From: Campanula takesimana
Taxonomy: Eukaryota > Streptophyta > Magnoliopsida > Asterales > Campanulaceae
Reading direction: 5' to 3'
Length of the DNA stretch: 64,000 nucleotides
Assembly: GCA_026119855.1 (NCBI GenBank)
Contig: JAOWBW010000190.1
Location: 434,001 to 498,000 of the forward strand
The notes below the pieces were generated by a model, which saw only the letters and a program-made list of their open reading frames with translations, had not been told where the DNA came from and did not search any database. Position numbers and translations under genes: made by a program. Position 1 is the stretch's first letter, and the number at the start of each line of letters is the position of its first letter. Positions 33,384-44,463 of the stretch are shown here, piece after piece.

Positions 33384-33955
33384 CATTCATTTTGGGATAA
33401 AAGTAGTTATAACTGCATCCCAGTTTAAATTTCTTTGTTTCTTTATTTTGTTGTTTGTTTGAAGGAACATTGACCAATAATTATAGGTAAATCTAATTAT
33501 TTTAGTAAAAATCAAAACTTTTTATTGGTACATCGTTATGAATATTGTCAATTGTTAATAACAAGCTTTAGATTTTCATTAAGATCATTCGCTCAAAGTT
33601 ATTTTCAAATAAATAGCAAAATCTAAGAACTTTAAATTGGGACGGAATGAGAATTTATTTCGGAGGCTAAATCTTATGTATCGATTTTGTGTGCCACAAC
33701 TATTGATCTAGCGGTTTGTGTGTTATTAAAACTGACATCGTCACGATATCATGAACGATTCATAACCGTTTATCACTTGTTTTACACAATATATTTAATG
33801 GGGTTGAATACATCAAAAAATTATTAACTGTAACCAATAGTATTCTTTTTTCTAAAAATACCACTAATTAACTATTCACTTCCAAAGACACGTTACATTT
33901 CTACATCTTCTAGGTTTATAATATGAGAATATAATAGTAATTACTATAACTTAAA
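33384..33955. other. AT-rich intergenic DNA
   Basis: No gene seen. 33665-33790 has a TTTTGTGTGCCAC word also found in the MITE at 59398-59553, but no convincing element ends. Confidence 0.4.
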
Positions 33956-34711
33956 GGGCCTGTTTGGTAACCCAATTAAGCTCTTAATTTAGAACATTTT
34001 AAGAGATTAGAAAATTAAGCTTGTTTGGTAAGCGAAATTTCAATCACTTAAATTGTTAAGATTGTCTTAAAATAAGCTATTAATTTTAAGCTAGTATGGC
34101 AAGTCTTAACAAGGTAAAAGGAGGTAAGATTAAAAAAGGGAATGGGTTCAAACCCACTCATCATTCATCAACATATTTGTTTATTTAATGTTACTTTATT
34201 TTGTTGAAATATTTTATTTTTTCTATAGATTAAATATGATAAAATTGAAATAAAAATATTTTTATGTTATAAATTTTGACAATTTTTTACTTGAGTATCA
34301 TAATTAAATTTTATCAAAAATTTTTTGTCAAAGTTTAGTAAAATTGGTCAAAATAGTGAAGATGAACTTTATTAATGTGGGACAAATGAAAGTACCAATA
34401 AACAACTGTTCAAATATTATTACTATCGGTCTAAATAAAAGATAATTTGACAAATAATAATTTGAATTATAATTATTTATTTTAAAAATATGACAATTTT
34501 TGTTTGAGGATAAACAAAAAAAAAAAATCAAATGAAAGAGATGAGACTAATTTTAAGTGTTTGTTTACAATTTTGATTAAATTCAGATGTATGTAGTTTG
34601 TCAGTACAAACAAACTGAAGTCTTACAAAATTCAGCAACTTAATTATTTCAGCTCTACTTTTTCAGCTCTACATTTTCAGAGCTTAATTTTCAGCTTTAC
34701 CAAACAGGCCC
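33956..34711. mobile_element. hAT-like non-autonomous element
   Basis: GGGCCTGTTTGGTAA at 33956 and TTTACCAAACAGGCCC ending at 34711 are terminal inverts of a common plant hAT type. The interior is AT-rich and non-coding. The expected 8-bp duplication is not clean. Confidence 0.65.
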
Positions 34712-35318
34712 TTAATATTGACACAACATTCATACATTTATCCTAGTAATTTAATTAATTTATAATGTTAAAAGTTAGTGTTTTTTAATTTCTATCATAG
34801 AATACGCATTCCATCTGAAGATGAAAATTCTCATTAACGAATACACATTCGATCGATCTGTAGATGAAACTTCTCATTAGCGTATCAGTTGCTTAATTTC
34901 TCCTTCTTTTTCTTTTCAATTTGGCCAAATAAATTTTATTTATATTCCACAAGCCTCAAAATCAGAATGTCTCTCATTCGTCAAGAGATGATGCCTTCTC
35001 TCCTTTGTATTGAGAGCCTTTGTGTGATGTTTTGTGTTCCTTCATGTTGCTAAGCTTGTGATACTTGGTTGAACATACTGTCTATACAAATGTTTTAATT
35101 TTTAATATCATTAAAGCCAAATTCTTTCTGTGTGGCATTTTTTTTTAATGGCGGAGATAGTCGGCGTCCCAGTTATACATGGAAAATATTTGAGCGTCTC
35201 ATGTCATTGTTTATAAGGGTGTTTGATGGAGATTTGGTTACAGCGTTATATATAGCAAATGTTTGGCCTGATTTTTCAAAGTTGATACTTCAAATGTTTC
35301 TAAGAATATGGTGCCATC
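34712..35318. other. Intergenic DNA
   Basis: No recognised gene. The frame 35132-35488 runs from plain DNA into the next hAT element and is not supported. Confidence 0.4.
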
Positions 35319-35750
35319 TAGGGATGGCAATCTATCCGAACCCGCTCCGTATCCGGGACAATCCGCACCGCAGCGGGTTTGGTAGCCTTTTTTCAAAACC
35401 CGGCGGGGCGGGTTTGGTTGCACACCCCAACCCGCGGGGCCCCGCCCCGCCCCGTATACTAATTAATATATGCAGTAAATTACTATAAATATGTTGTAAT
35501 TGTATACTTTGGGTGTGAATGAGATGGTTGAAATTATTAGGTTGGGCTTAAATTTGATACAATGTTGTAATTGTGTTGTAATTGTATATTGTTGGGTAGT
35601 TGGACTCTTTAAAAGTATGGCTAAAGCCAAAAAAAAAATTGTGATTATAAACCATACGGGGCGGGGCGGGTTTGGTATAAGGGGAGTTCCTTGAGGGGCG
35701 GGTACGGTTTTGGTCAAACCCGCCCCTTATCCGCCCCGTTGCCATCCCTA
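35319..35750. mobile_element. hAT MITE, 432 bp, near-perfect 8-bp TSD
   Basis: Ends TAGGGATGGCAATC and GTTGCCATCCCTA are inverted. Flanking GTGCCATC (35311-35318) and GTGTCATC (35751-35758) match at 7 of 8 bases. The subterminal GGGGCGGG-rich text is also inverted left to right. Non-coding. Confidence 0.82.
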
Positions 35751-35758
35751 GTGTCATC

Positions 35759-36318
35759 CTCTTCAATGATGGATGTTGCTGGAAGTATAATAGGCGCCTA
35801 CGATTCATTGTATGCTTTCAACTTTTTTTTCTTTTTCCGATTATGCTTCTTAAGCTTTTGGGAATTCTGCAGCGAACAGTTTGTCGAGGATTACATTTCT
35901 AAACGCATAGTATTCCTCATATCTCAAATGAGTCTCCAACTATTATAGAGCGTCATCTTCTTAATCTTCACTAATCCAAGTGTGCGTTGTTTGTTTAAAA
36001 AAGAAAGAAGATGTACCGCTATACCCTTCTGTCAAAATTGCACATCCAAAATAATGCGTGGTATATAATGGAGGCGGGAGATGGCAGGGATGGAGCCTTA
36101 AGGGGCAAGGGGGGGGGGGGGTCAAAGCAATGCTGTTCTTCCCCTTCAACTTTAAAAAATAAAAATAAAAAAATACATACATGTGTAATTTTGAAAATAA
36201 AATAAAAAGTACATACATGTGTAATTTGACTCTCTTGTAACTTTGATAAAATTGCAAATTATGTGTAGAAGTATGAGAAAGCAAAAGATGGCAAATTTTG
36301 AAAGAGCAATAATAGTTT
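35759..36318. other. Intergenic DNA
   Basis: No gene recognised. A G-run lies at about 36110-36121, and a repeated TACATACATGTGTAATTT word occurs near 36173 and 36211. Confidence 0.4.
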
Positions 36319-37196
36319 GACAAATTCTTAGGTACATCCGCCGCACCGTGTGCGGCAACCTTGATTTTTTCCGCTGATTCGCGCGGCTGGCTGGTACGCT
36401 ATATCCGACTGTCCAGATTAAAGTCTTCTTCTCCTAGATTTTGACACGTGTCCCACCTTTAAAAACCCAAAAACTTTAAAATGCTATATCTTGAGATTTA
36501 TAACTCAGAAAATAAAAAAAAATACCGTTGTGTTCGTCTCGACGAGACGAAGAAAACTACATAGGCCATGATATGGTTTGATTATTTTTTTTTTTAAAAA
36601 AAAACATACTTTTTAAGACACAAAAAATTGATGTGCTTGTCAGCTGAATGTAACACTCTGTTCTGATAAAAGTAACACTTTCATCTTCAAAAAGTAACAC
36701 GAAAACTGTTAAATGTAACAGCAGTTTTTTACAACAAAAAAATGGGTTTGCATTCCAATTGTACTTTCTCAATAAAAAAAGTGTTACATTTCATATATAA
36801 TGTTACATTTAAGAATATAAACTGTTACAATTGGAAAAAAAATGTTACATTCAATTTTTATAAAATGTAACATTAGTTTAGTTGTCAATCATATGCTAAT
36901 TTTGAGGAGAAAAAAGTGTTACATTTAAAAAACAGAGTGTTACATTCCTTTATAAAAAATGTTACACTAATTTAGTTGTCAATCTTTATGTTATTTTTAA
37001 TTTATTGCAGTAAAATTGTGGTACTTTTTTGAAAAAAAAGAAGTGTTACAATTGAAGAAAAAAAATGTTACATTTCGTTATAAGAAGTGTTACTTTTGTT
37101 GGGAGGAAAAAAAGTTAGAGGCAAAAAAAAAAAAAAAATGGCGGCTCGGCTCGGCTCCGTTGTACGCCGTACAACGGATGTACAGGAGACTGCCTC
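36319..37196. mobile_element. Palindrome-ended GTTAC-repeat element, copy H2
   Basis: 878 bp with a perfect 9-bp duplication TAATAGTTT (36310-36318, 37197-37205). The left end GACAAATTCTTAGGTACATC carries a GCCGCAC..GTGCGGC palindrome. The right end carries CCGTTGTAC-gcc-GTACAACGG followed by GATGTACAGGAGAC. The interior is dominated by GTTACATT/GTAACACT words. Non-coding. Confidence 0.85.
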
Positions 37197-37235
37197 TAAT
37201 AGTTTTACCAAGTACTTATATTCCTTTTCTTGCAA

Positions 37236-38094
37236 GACAAATTCTTGCGTACACCGGCCGCACGTCGTGCGGCAACCAAGGATTCTTCCGCTGCTTCGCG
37301 CGACTGACTGCTCCGCTACAGCCGACGACCAGATCCAGCCCTCCTTTTTCCCATATCGCTGCCAAGTGTCCAACTTAAAAAAAAAACCCATTAACTTTAA
37401 AATGCTATATCTTGAGATTTATAACTCAGCAAAAAAAAATTAAAAATACGGTTAAAACTACATAGGTCATGATATGGTTTGATTTTTTTAAAAAAAAAAA
37501 TATTTTTTACACACAAAAAGTTTGAGTTGCTTGTCAGCTGAGATGTAACACTCTGTTCTAATAAAAGTAACAGTTTCATATTAAAAAAGTAATACTTTTT
37601 ACAGTCAAATGTAACAGCAATTTTACAAAAAAAAAAAATTGGGTTTGCATTTCAATTGTTACTTTCTCAATAAAAAATTGTTACATTTCAGATATAATGT
37701 TACATTTAAGAATATAAACTGTTACAATTGAGAAAAAAATGTTACATTCATTTTTTTATAAAATGTAACACTAGTTTAGTTTGTCAATCATATGTTAATT
37801 TTGAAAAAAAAAGTGTTACATTTGAAAAAAAGAGTGTTACATTCCTTTATAAAAAGTGTGACATTGGTTTAGTTGTCAATCTTTATGTTATCTTTAATCT
37901 ATTGCAGCAAAATTGTGGTACATTTTGAAAAAAAAAGTGTTACATTTGAAAAGGAAAAAGTGTTACATTTCGTTATAATAAGTGTTACTTTTGTTGGGAG
38001 GAAAAAAAATTGGGGTTGCAACAAAAAATAAAATAAAATAGAAAGTCGCCTGGCCCGCCGCACGCCATGCGGCGGGTGTACAGGAGACGAGCTC
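37236..38094. mobile_element. Palindrome-ended GTTAC-repeat element, copy H3
   Basis: 859 bp with a perfect 9-bp duplication TTCTTGCAA (37227-37235, 38095-38103). It is closely related to H2 along its length (same TTTAAAATGCTATATCTTGA and CTTGTCAGCTGA words). Palindromes: GGCCGCAC-gtc-GTGCGGC on the left and CCCGCCGCA-cgcca-TGCGGCGGG on the right. Only about 30 bp of unique DNA separates it from the H2 duplication. Confidence 0.85.
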
Positions 38095-38139
38095 TTCTTG
38101 CAATTCATCAAAGCATGTTGTAAAATTATAATATGTGCG

Positions 38140-39134
38140 TGTTGGAAAATGTGAAGGAAATGAGTATTTTCCTTAATTTTGTGTATTAATTAATTGATAA
38201 ATAATTTGTCGAATGACAAAATTGTTAGTGGGTTTGTGTTCTACTCCGTGAGAACATTGAGATAATGTATTCATTTGTCCAATTTGATATTGGGATGAAT
38301 AAGATATGAAGGCTCAAAGTTGGTGAGTTGAAATGGGGATATGGAAATTATCCCACATTGGAAAGAAATGTAAAGGGAAACTTGTATAAAGGCTTGAGCA
38401 CTTGACTAGTGTTCAAGCTTGTATGGCATAGAGGCTCTCTCTCGCGCGCAGGGGGGGTGCAAATCATGGACCCAATTTGGCTTGCGAGGTCCGAACTCAT
38501 GTGTGTGCGCGTCCTGCGGACACGAATGTAGCACCTAATTGCCTTGTCCGTGCGAGCTCACCTTTTGCTATTATTTTTGGCTTTTACATTCAAAATTTTG
38601 TCTCAAAACAGAAACAACAGATTCATCCCATCTGAACTGGAATGCCAAGTGAAAAGTTAATCTTTATCTCTTATCCCTAAATTAATTAAGGATTGGGTTT
38701 ATCCTTTTAATTAATTTTCGGATGTTCTTGGAGCAGTATAAATAGTGCATAAAACCAGTGCAAGAACAGAACGAATATACACACTGTTTTCCAGCATTCT
38801 CTCACAGCCTCTCTCTTGTTGCATATTGTTTCATTCCTCCATTTGGCCTCTTGCATTGCATACTCGTGGTGATACTGTCCAGGCACTGAATTCAATTCGC
38901 CGGAGTCTCTTAGTGCAGAGAAGCATCCGGTTCGTGCGAGTTATCCTGTGAGACTAGCGTCCGATAGCAACCTCAAGCACTCACAGTGAGGGGGCGAATA
39001 AGTCTTAAGGACAATGTGTTCAACACACGGCTCGGCACAAAACATTCAGTCTAGTTTCTGTTTATTCATTCTCAAATTTATTTATTTATCATTTATTCTG
39101 TAATTCAAGTTCTTTTTGTAGAATTTTCCTAACA
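38140..39134 (+). repeat. 5' LTR of Copia-1
   Basis: TGTTGGAAAATGTGAAGG to GAATTTTCCTAACA. A TATAAATA promoter box starts at 38737. Confidence 0.9.
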
Positions 39135-39663
39135 ATCTTAAGACTTATTCTTTCTGCAAGAGGGAACGGATTACAGAACAACATACTAATTTCATTTGTG
39201 AGAAAGGATTGCAGATTACGACATTCTTGTGGCGTGGTGGCTATTGGAGAAAATATTGGAAAGGGACGGAAAAGCACGGGAAAAGAAGCAAAATTCCAGC
39301 ACTGTTTTTCATGACCAGCTGTGGAAAAATAAAATTTTCCGCTTCGTTAACCGTTAGATTGTTCTGAAATTTTTTTGTTCATGTTCAGGACTCATAGAAG
39401 AAAAATCTGAACGGTGGCGATTGGATTCTGACATCCAGAGAAGGAGATCAAAAATTCGCAGAATAGCAGATTTTTCTAACAGTTTGCTTTAGTTTGATGT
39501 TCATGACATCAACTATGAAACAATGGTGGCTTGCCTCATAAAGTGATTATACACCTTGTGATATGTATCTTATGGATCGTATGAATCATATTGAAGAGAT
39601 TAAAAAGTTCGAGGGAACTAAGAACGTTGAAAAGATTAGGTCTTTAACGTTACATTGACAAAG

Positions 39664-39880
39664 ATAATATGACTTCTTGAAAGAAGTTGTTAAAACCTAT
39701 TATGGTCAATGGTGACAAATGTCACAAAAGATTAACATAATAAGGCTTCTTGAAAGAAGTTGTTAAAGCTTATTATTGTTAATAGTGACAAAAAGTCATA
39801 AAGATAAAAATAATAGGACTTCTTGTAGGAAGTTGTTAAATCCTATTGTTATTGATGGGAAATGACACAAATGTTTAGAT
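39664..39880 (+). repeat. ~73-bp tandem repeat x3 in the Copia-1 leader
   Basis: The word GACTTCTTGAAAGAAGTTGTTAAA (near 39671, then variants near 39743 and 39817) recurs with a following CCTATTATTGTTAATGGTGACA-like stretch. CTTCTTGAAAGAAG is itself self-complementary. Confidence 0.7.
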
Positions 39881-40226
39881 GAAGGAATTCTAAAGAATTT
39901 GTACATTTTGTGAATGAGAAATTTTCTCTAAATCTGAGGTACTCAAGATGAGACCTTTAAAGTTTGGAATAGTTGACCTCTAATTAAAATTTTAATAAGA
40001 AATTAAGAGGTTTATAATAGTTGTTACAAGAAATTCTCAAATTGAGGGAGAGAGTTATAGTTGTAACAACAAAGTAATCGTTTTGGTGTTTAATTGTTTT
40101 AAATTAAAACCAATATTTTGGGGAAGGCTCCTTTTGTGGAGACAAAATTTTAAAGGAATGTGGTTGTTCCTTGTACTTGACTCACATTAGTGAGAAGTTA
40201 GAAAATTTTGTTAGTCTCGACTTTAA

Positions 40227-40620
40227 GTGATGACAGCAATATATGTTCTACTTGATCACCTTGAACTTAGTGAGGTTCTTAATGAAGATCCTACAAAGTT
40301 TGGTGGAAATAAGATGGATGTCTTAAGCTGTATGAATGCGGTTGAAACATATGAATTTCTTTTGCCTTTATCATGGAAGCATGGAGAATTCATTTGCAAG
40401 AACTATGTTCTTAATGAGCTCTCTGATTCTCTTTATAGTGTTTAGAGAGAAAAGGAATGGCAAAAGAATTGTGGGAGTCTTTCGACTATAACAATAAATT
40501 GAGAATGCAGGTGCAATGATTAATTGTAGGCTGTTTCCCTGTTTAAATATTAGACTCCTTAGACCCTAAAAAGTCAAATGGAAGAGTTGAAATTGTTTTT
40601 CATGAAATCTATGCTGAATG
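40227..40620 (+). pseudogene. Copia-1 gag remnant
   Basis: Frame 40227-40445 shows HLELSEVLNEDP, KHGEFICKNYVLNELSDSLY and a stop. This resembles the N-terminal gag of copia elements (alanine/leucine-rich, with an ILNALSDSL-type motif). Downstream text is frameshifted and ends at the repeats around 40870. Confidence 0.55.
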
Positions 40621-40859
40621 GATGGTGTTAAGTGAAATTTTCAATTGACAAATTGAGAAATTACTTTTCACTTGGAAAGATTCAAGAAGCACCTCAAAAG
40701 TAAATGAATTGAAATGAATGTTGAGATGCCTGCTATTCATCTTTATGTTGGAAAGAGAATAGAGTTTAAGAGAAGAAGTTGTTAACACTTCTTATAGCAG
40801 AAGCAAATGTGGTAGAGCATACCAAAATGCTTATGGCAAAGATAAAGTAGGTCAAATTT

Positions 40860-40970
40860 ACTTGAAAAGACAAAATTTGTCTGAAAAGTCAAATTTGTGA
40901 GAAAGACAAACTTGTTTGAAGCGTCAAACTTGTTTGAAAAGTCAAGCTTGTTTGAAAAGCCAAATTAAGT
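40860..40970 (+). repeat. Short tandem repeat in Copia-1
   Basis: Four to five degenerate ~18-20 bp units of GTCAAACTTGTTTGAAAA. Confidence 0.6.
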
Positions 40971-41726
40971 CATGCGTATATCTTTCTTGACAACAGTGGG
41001 TGTCATTAAGGATAATCTTCATGATTTGAATAAATGAAATAAAAAATTGTATCAACCGATGGGTTGATTTAGTGATCAATAATGAGAATAAGTCTCTTTA
41101 GTTGGTTCACATTTCCTCATTCAAAAAGGGATTCAACAAGATGTGAAATGTGTGTTGAACTATATTATCACAAGTTAAGTATAGTGATAGATTGTTCAAA
41201 CACATGGTAATGATAACAATGTTATATGTAATAAGCATTGTCTCATTGAATGGAGAAGTTGGAAACCAACTTTAAAATGAGATAATGAGGATGAAACACT
41301 AATGCTTATAGTGTGTATATAACATGTGTTTGTACACAATATCCACCTTGTAAACTAATATCAAATGGTGTTGATGATGAAAGAAATAATAGCACTATTG
41401 TTATATTTTGGACTAACCCAAAATGTGGGGAGTGAGTCTACTTTGAAAAATTAAATACCTATTGAATAGGTTAACCCAAGAAAACAATGTAAATTCCATA
41501 TGAAGTATGGAAACGTAGGCCTACGTACACTTGTGAATGTGGGGGTGGTTCGCAAAGTAGAAAGTCCAACATCAACAAAATAGATATTTGTGTACAAGAT
41601 GGTGGAGTATGTAAGTAATGGGTTTTCATTGGGTTGTCATATATTATTCATTGACATTGAATATATATAAAACCAAGATTGAAATAAATGGAAATCATGT
41701 ACTGATGTCAAGTTCATGGAAAATGA

Positions 41727-41818
41727 ACAAATGATACTTTGAGTGAAATAGATCAAAGTGACACTTTGAGTGAAATGGATTAAAGTGATACTTTGAATGA
41801 AATAGATCAAAGTAAAGT
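41727..41818 (+). repeat. ~29-bp tandem repeat x3 in Copia-1
   Basis: TGATACTTTGAGTGAAATAGATCAAAG and two variants in direct tandem. Confidence 0.65.
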
Positions 41819-42239
41819 GTGCAAGTTAGTAAAGTCACTAGATGACTTGAAACAAGCACAAAATAATGACATCAAAGCTTGATTTTACCATGAAAGAAAG
41901 TGGATTAATCAAAAATGTCATGAATGGAAATGTCATAGTGTTGATTAAATCTATCGAATATATGTTGAACTTGAAAGAAGTTTGCTAATTTGACCGTTGG
42001 ATTTAAAACTTCAAGAAGAACTCCTAAATTTGCATTAAGCAAGTTATGATATAGTTCTTAAAAGTTTTGAAAAGGTCAAGAGATATGGGTTTAGCAGATG
42101 TTATCCTTGAAGTGAAAATTTCTAAGAAATTTAATGGATAATTCTTGAGAAATTAGCAAGGATAATTTTGCAATGGCTCGAACCTAATATTCATGAGTCA
42201 ACATCTATTGAAAAATAAAGCTGATGTTTTTTTTTTTCA

Positions 42240-42790
42240 AGTTGAACACTCGAGAATTATTGGAAGTCTAGTGAATTGGTACACTAGTAATCCTAAATGT
42301 ATAGTGAGAGTACTAAGGTACTTGAGATACAATCGAGATTAAGGATTACTCTACACTAGACATCTATCGATATCTGAAGGATATAGTAATGCTACATGGA
42401 TATCAAATATCCAAGACTCAAGGTCTACAAGTGGATTTGTATTCACATTAGCAGGTGCAGCTATATCATGTAAATCTTCTAAACAGATGGTTATAGCCAG
42501 ATCCACGATGGAATCTGAGTTTATAGCTTTGGACAAATGTGGGGAAAAAGCGGAACGGCTATGCCATTTCTTAGAAGATATTCCAAGATGGACAAAGCAA
42601 GTGCCACCAATCTGTATACATTGTGACAGTCAATCTGCAATTGGTAAGGCACAAAGCAATATGTATAATGGTAAGTATTGACATGAAAGTCGAAGACATA
42701 AAACCATTAGAACTACTCTCTACTAATTTGACTATGTCAAGTCAAATGATAAAACGGATCCGTTAACCAAATGGTTAAATAAAGAGGTTG
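42240..42790 (+). pseudogene. Copia-1 RNase H remnant
   Basis: Fragments of the copia RNase H remain: a VLRYLRYN word, YSNATWISNIQDSRSTSG, FVFTLAGAAISCKSSKQ, ARSTMESEFIALDKCG and IHCDSQSAIGKAQSN. The order matches the canonical tail of copia pol. Upstream RT motifs, including YVDD, are not found. Confidence 0.7.
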
Positions 42791-43371
42791 TTGTGAGATC
42801 GATAAGGGGAATGGGTTTAAAGCCTCTTGAGAAGTTAACCACGGCGGAAAACCCAACCTAGCTGACTGGAGATCCCAAGATCTAGGTTCAAAAGGGACCA
42901 CCTAACCGTTAAAAGACTTGTAGCGTCACTGTGGGGATCAACCCCATACCCATTCCTAAAAGTGACATCCCGAGATGAAAGGTTAAGCCTATGGCTTTTA
43001 ATGATTCTTATGGAGTAAACCGGGTTACTTAGAAGAATCACCTATGTGAGAGAGAAGTGGGGCCGCTTCGAGGAGAATTGTGTGAGGCTCAATTCTTAGA
43101 CCCTCTCACAGAACCAGGCATTGTGTTCCACGGCAACAAATGGACACAGCTATGAGAATTGAATTGTGTTAGGGAGATACCTGTGTAACGTATATGATTG
43201 GCTACACAAAAAGCTGACAGTTCAAGGACATCGCGTCTACTGATTAGCGAGTATAATAAGTATACGTCTACAAGGAAGGTTCAAAGGGCAATCCCATACC
43301 TATCCTATGCAGGTTTTCAACTGTTGGACTTTATCACCAAAATTCCTCATCATTTCCTTCATGTGGGGAAT

Positions 43372-44366
43372 TGTTGGAAAATGTGAAGGAAATGAGTATT
43401 TTCCTTAATTTTGTGTATTAATTAATTGATAAATAATTTGTCGAATGACAAAGTTGTTAGTGGGTTTGTGTTCTACTCCGTGAGAACATTGAGATAATGT
43501 ATTCATTTGTCCAATTTGATATTGGGATGAATAAGATATGAAGGCTCAAAGTTGGTGGGTTGAAATGGGGATATGGAAATTATCCCCACATTGGAAAGAA
43601 ATGTAAAGGGAAGCTTGTATAAAGGCTTGAGCACTTGACTAGTGTTCAATCTTGTATGGCATAGAGGCTCTCTCTCGCGCGCAGGGGGGGGTGCAAATCA
43701 TGGACCCAATTTGGCTTGCGAGGTCCGAACTCATGTGTGTGAGCGTCCTGCGGACACGAATGTAGCACCTAATTGCCTTGTCCGTGCGAGCTCACCTTTT
43801 GCTATTATTTTTGGCTTTTACAGTCAAAATTTTGTCTCAAAACAGAAACAACAGATTCATCCCATCTGAACTGGAATGCCAAGTGAAAATTCAGTCTTTA
43901 TCTCTTATCCCTAAATTAATTAAGGATTGGGTTTATCCTTTTAATTAATTTTCGGATGTTCTTGGAGCAGTATAAATAGTGCATAAAACCAGTGCAAGAA
44001 CAAAACGAATATACACACTGTTTTCCAGCATTCTCTCACAGCCTCTCTCTTGTTGCATATTGTCTCATTCCTCCATTTGGCCTCTTGCATTGCATACTCG
44101 TGGTGATACTGTCCAGGCACTGAATTCAATTCGCCGGAGTCTTAGTGCAGAGAAGCATCCGGTTCGTGCGAGTTATCCTGGGAGACTAGCGTCCGATAGC
44201 AACCTCAAGCACTCACAGTGAGGGGGCGAATAAGTCTTAAGGACAGTGTGTTCAACACACGGCTCGGCACAAAACATTCAGTCTAGTTTCTGTTTATTCA
44301 TTCTCAAATTTATTTATTTATCATTTATTCTGTAATTCAAGTTCTTTTTGTAGAATTTTCCTAACA
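43372..44366 (+). repeat. 3' LTR of Copia-1
   Basis: 995 bp, nearly identical to the 5' LTR. Preceded by a short purine tract ATGTGGGGAAT (43361-43371). TATAAATA starts at 43971. Confidence 0.9.
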
Positions 44367-44371
44367 GTGCG

Positions 44372-44463
44372 TCTCAAAATGAATATACAAAAGATATTCA
44401 AATCTACTCTCGATCATCAAGAGCAAATATAATTATTTTATGGACATTTTTTTTGAGACGCAT
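44372..44463. mobile_element. Tiny palindromic-ended MITE, target of Copia-1
   Basis: The pre-insertion text joins ..ATGTGCG (to 38139) with TCTCAAAATG (44372 on). The right end TTTTTGAGACGCA (to about 44463) is the inverted copy of TGCGTCTCAAAA. The original element was about 95-100 bp. Confidence 0.5.

Larger units (their letters stand above)
38140..44366 (+). mobile_element. Copia-1: Ty1/copia element, young LTRs, ruined interior
   Basis: Two 995-bp LTRs (38140-39134 and 43372-44366) with TGTTGGAAAA..TTTTCCTAACA ends and a perfect TSD GTGCG (38135-38139, 44367-44371). The LTRs show only about sixteen differences by eye. The interior has no frame longer than about 75 codons. Two patches are recognisable as copia: a gag N-terminal remnant and an RNase H. 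Order and orientation fit a plus-strand copia element. No initiator-Met PBS follows the 5' LTR. Confidence 0.9.
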
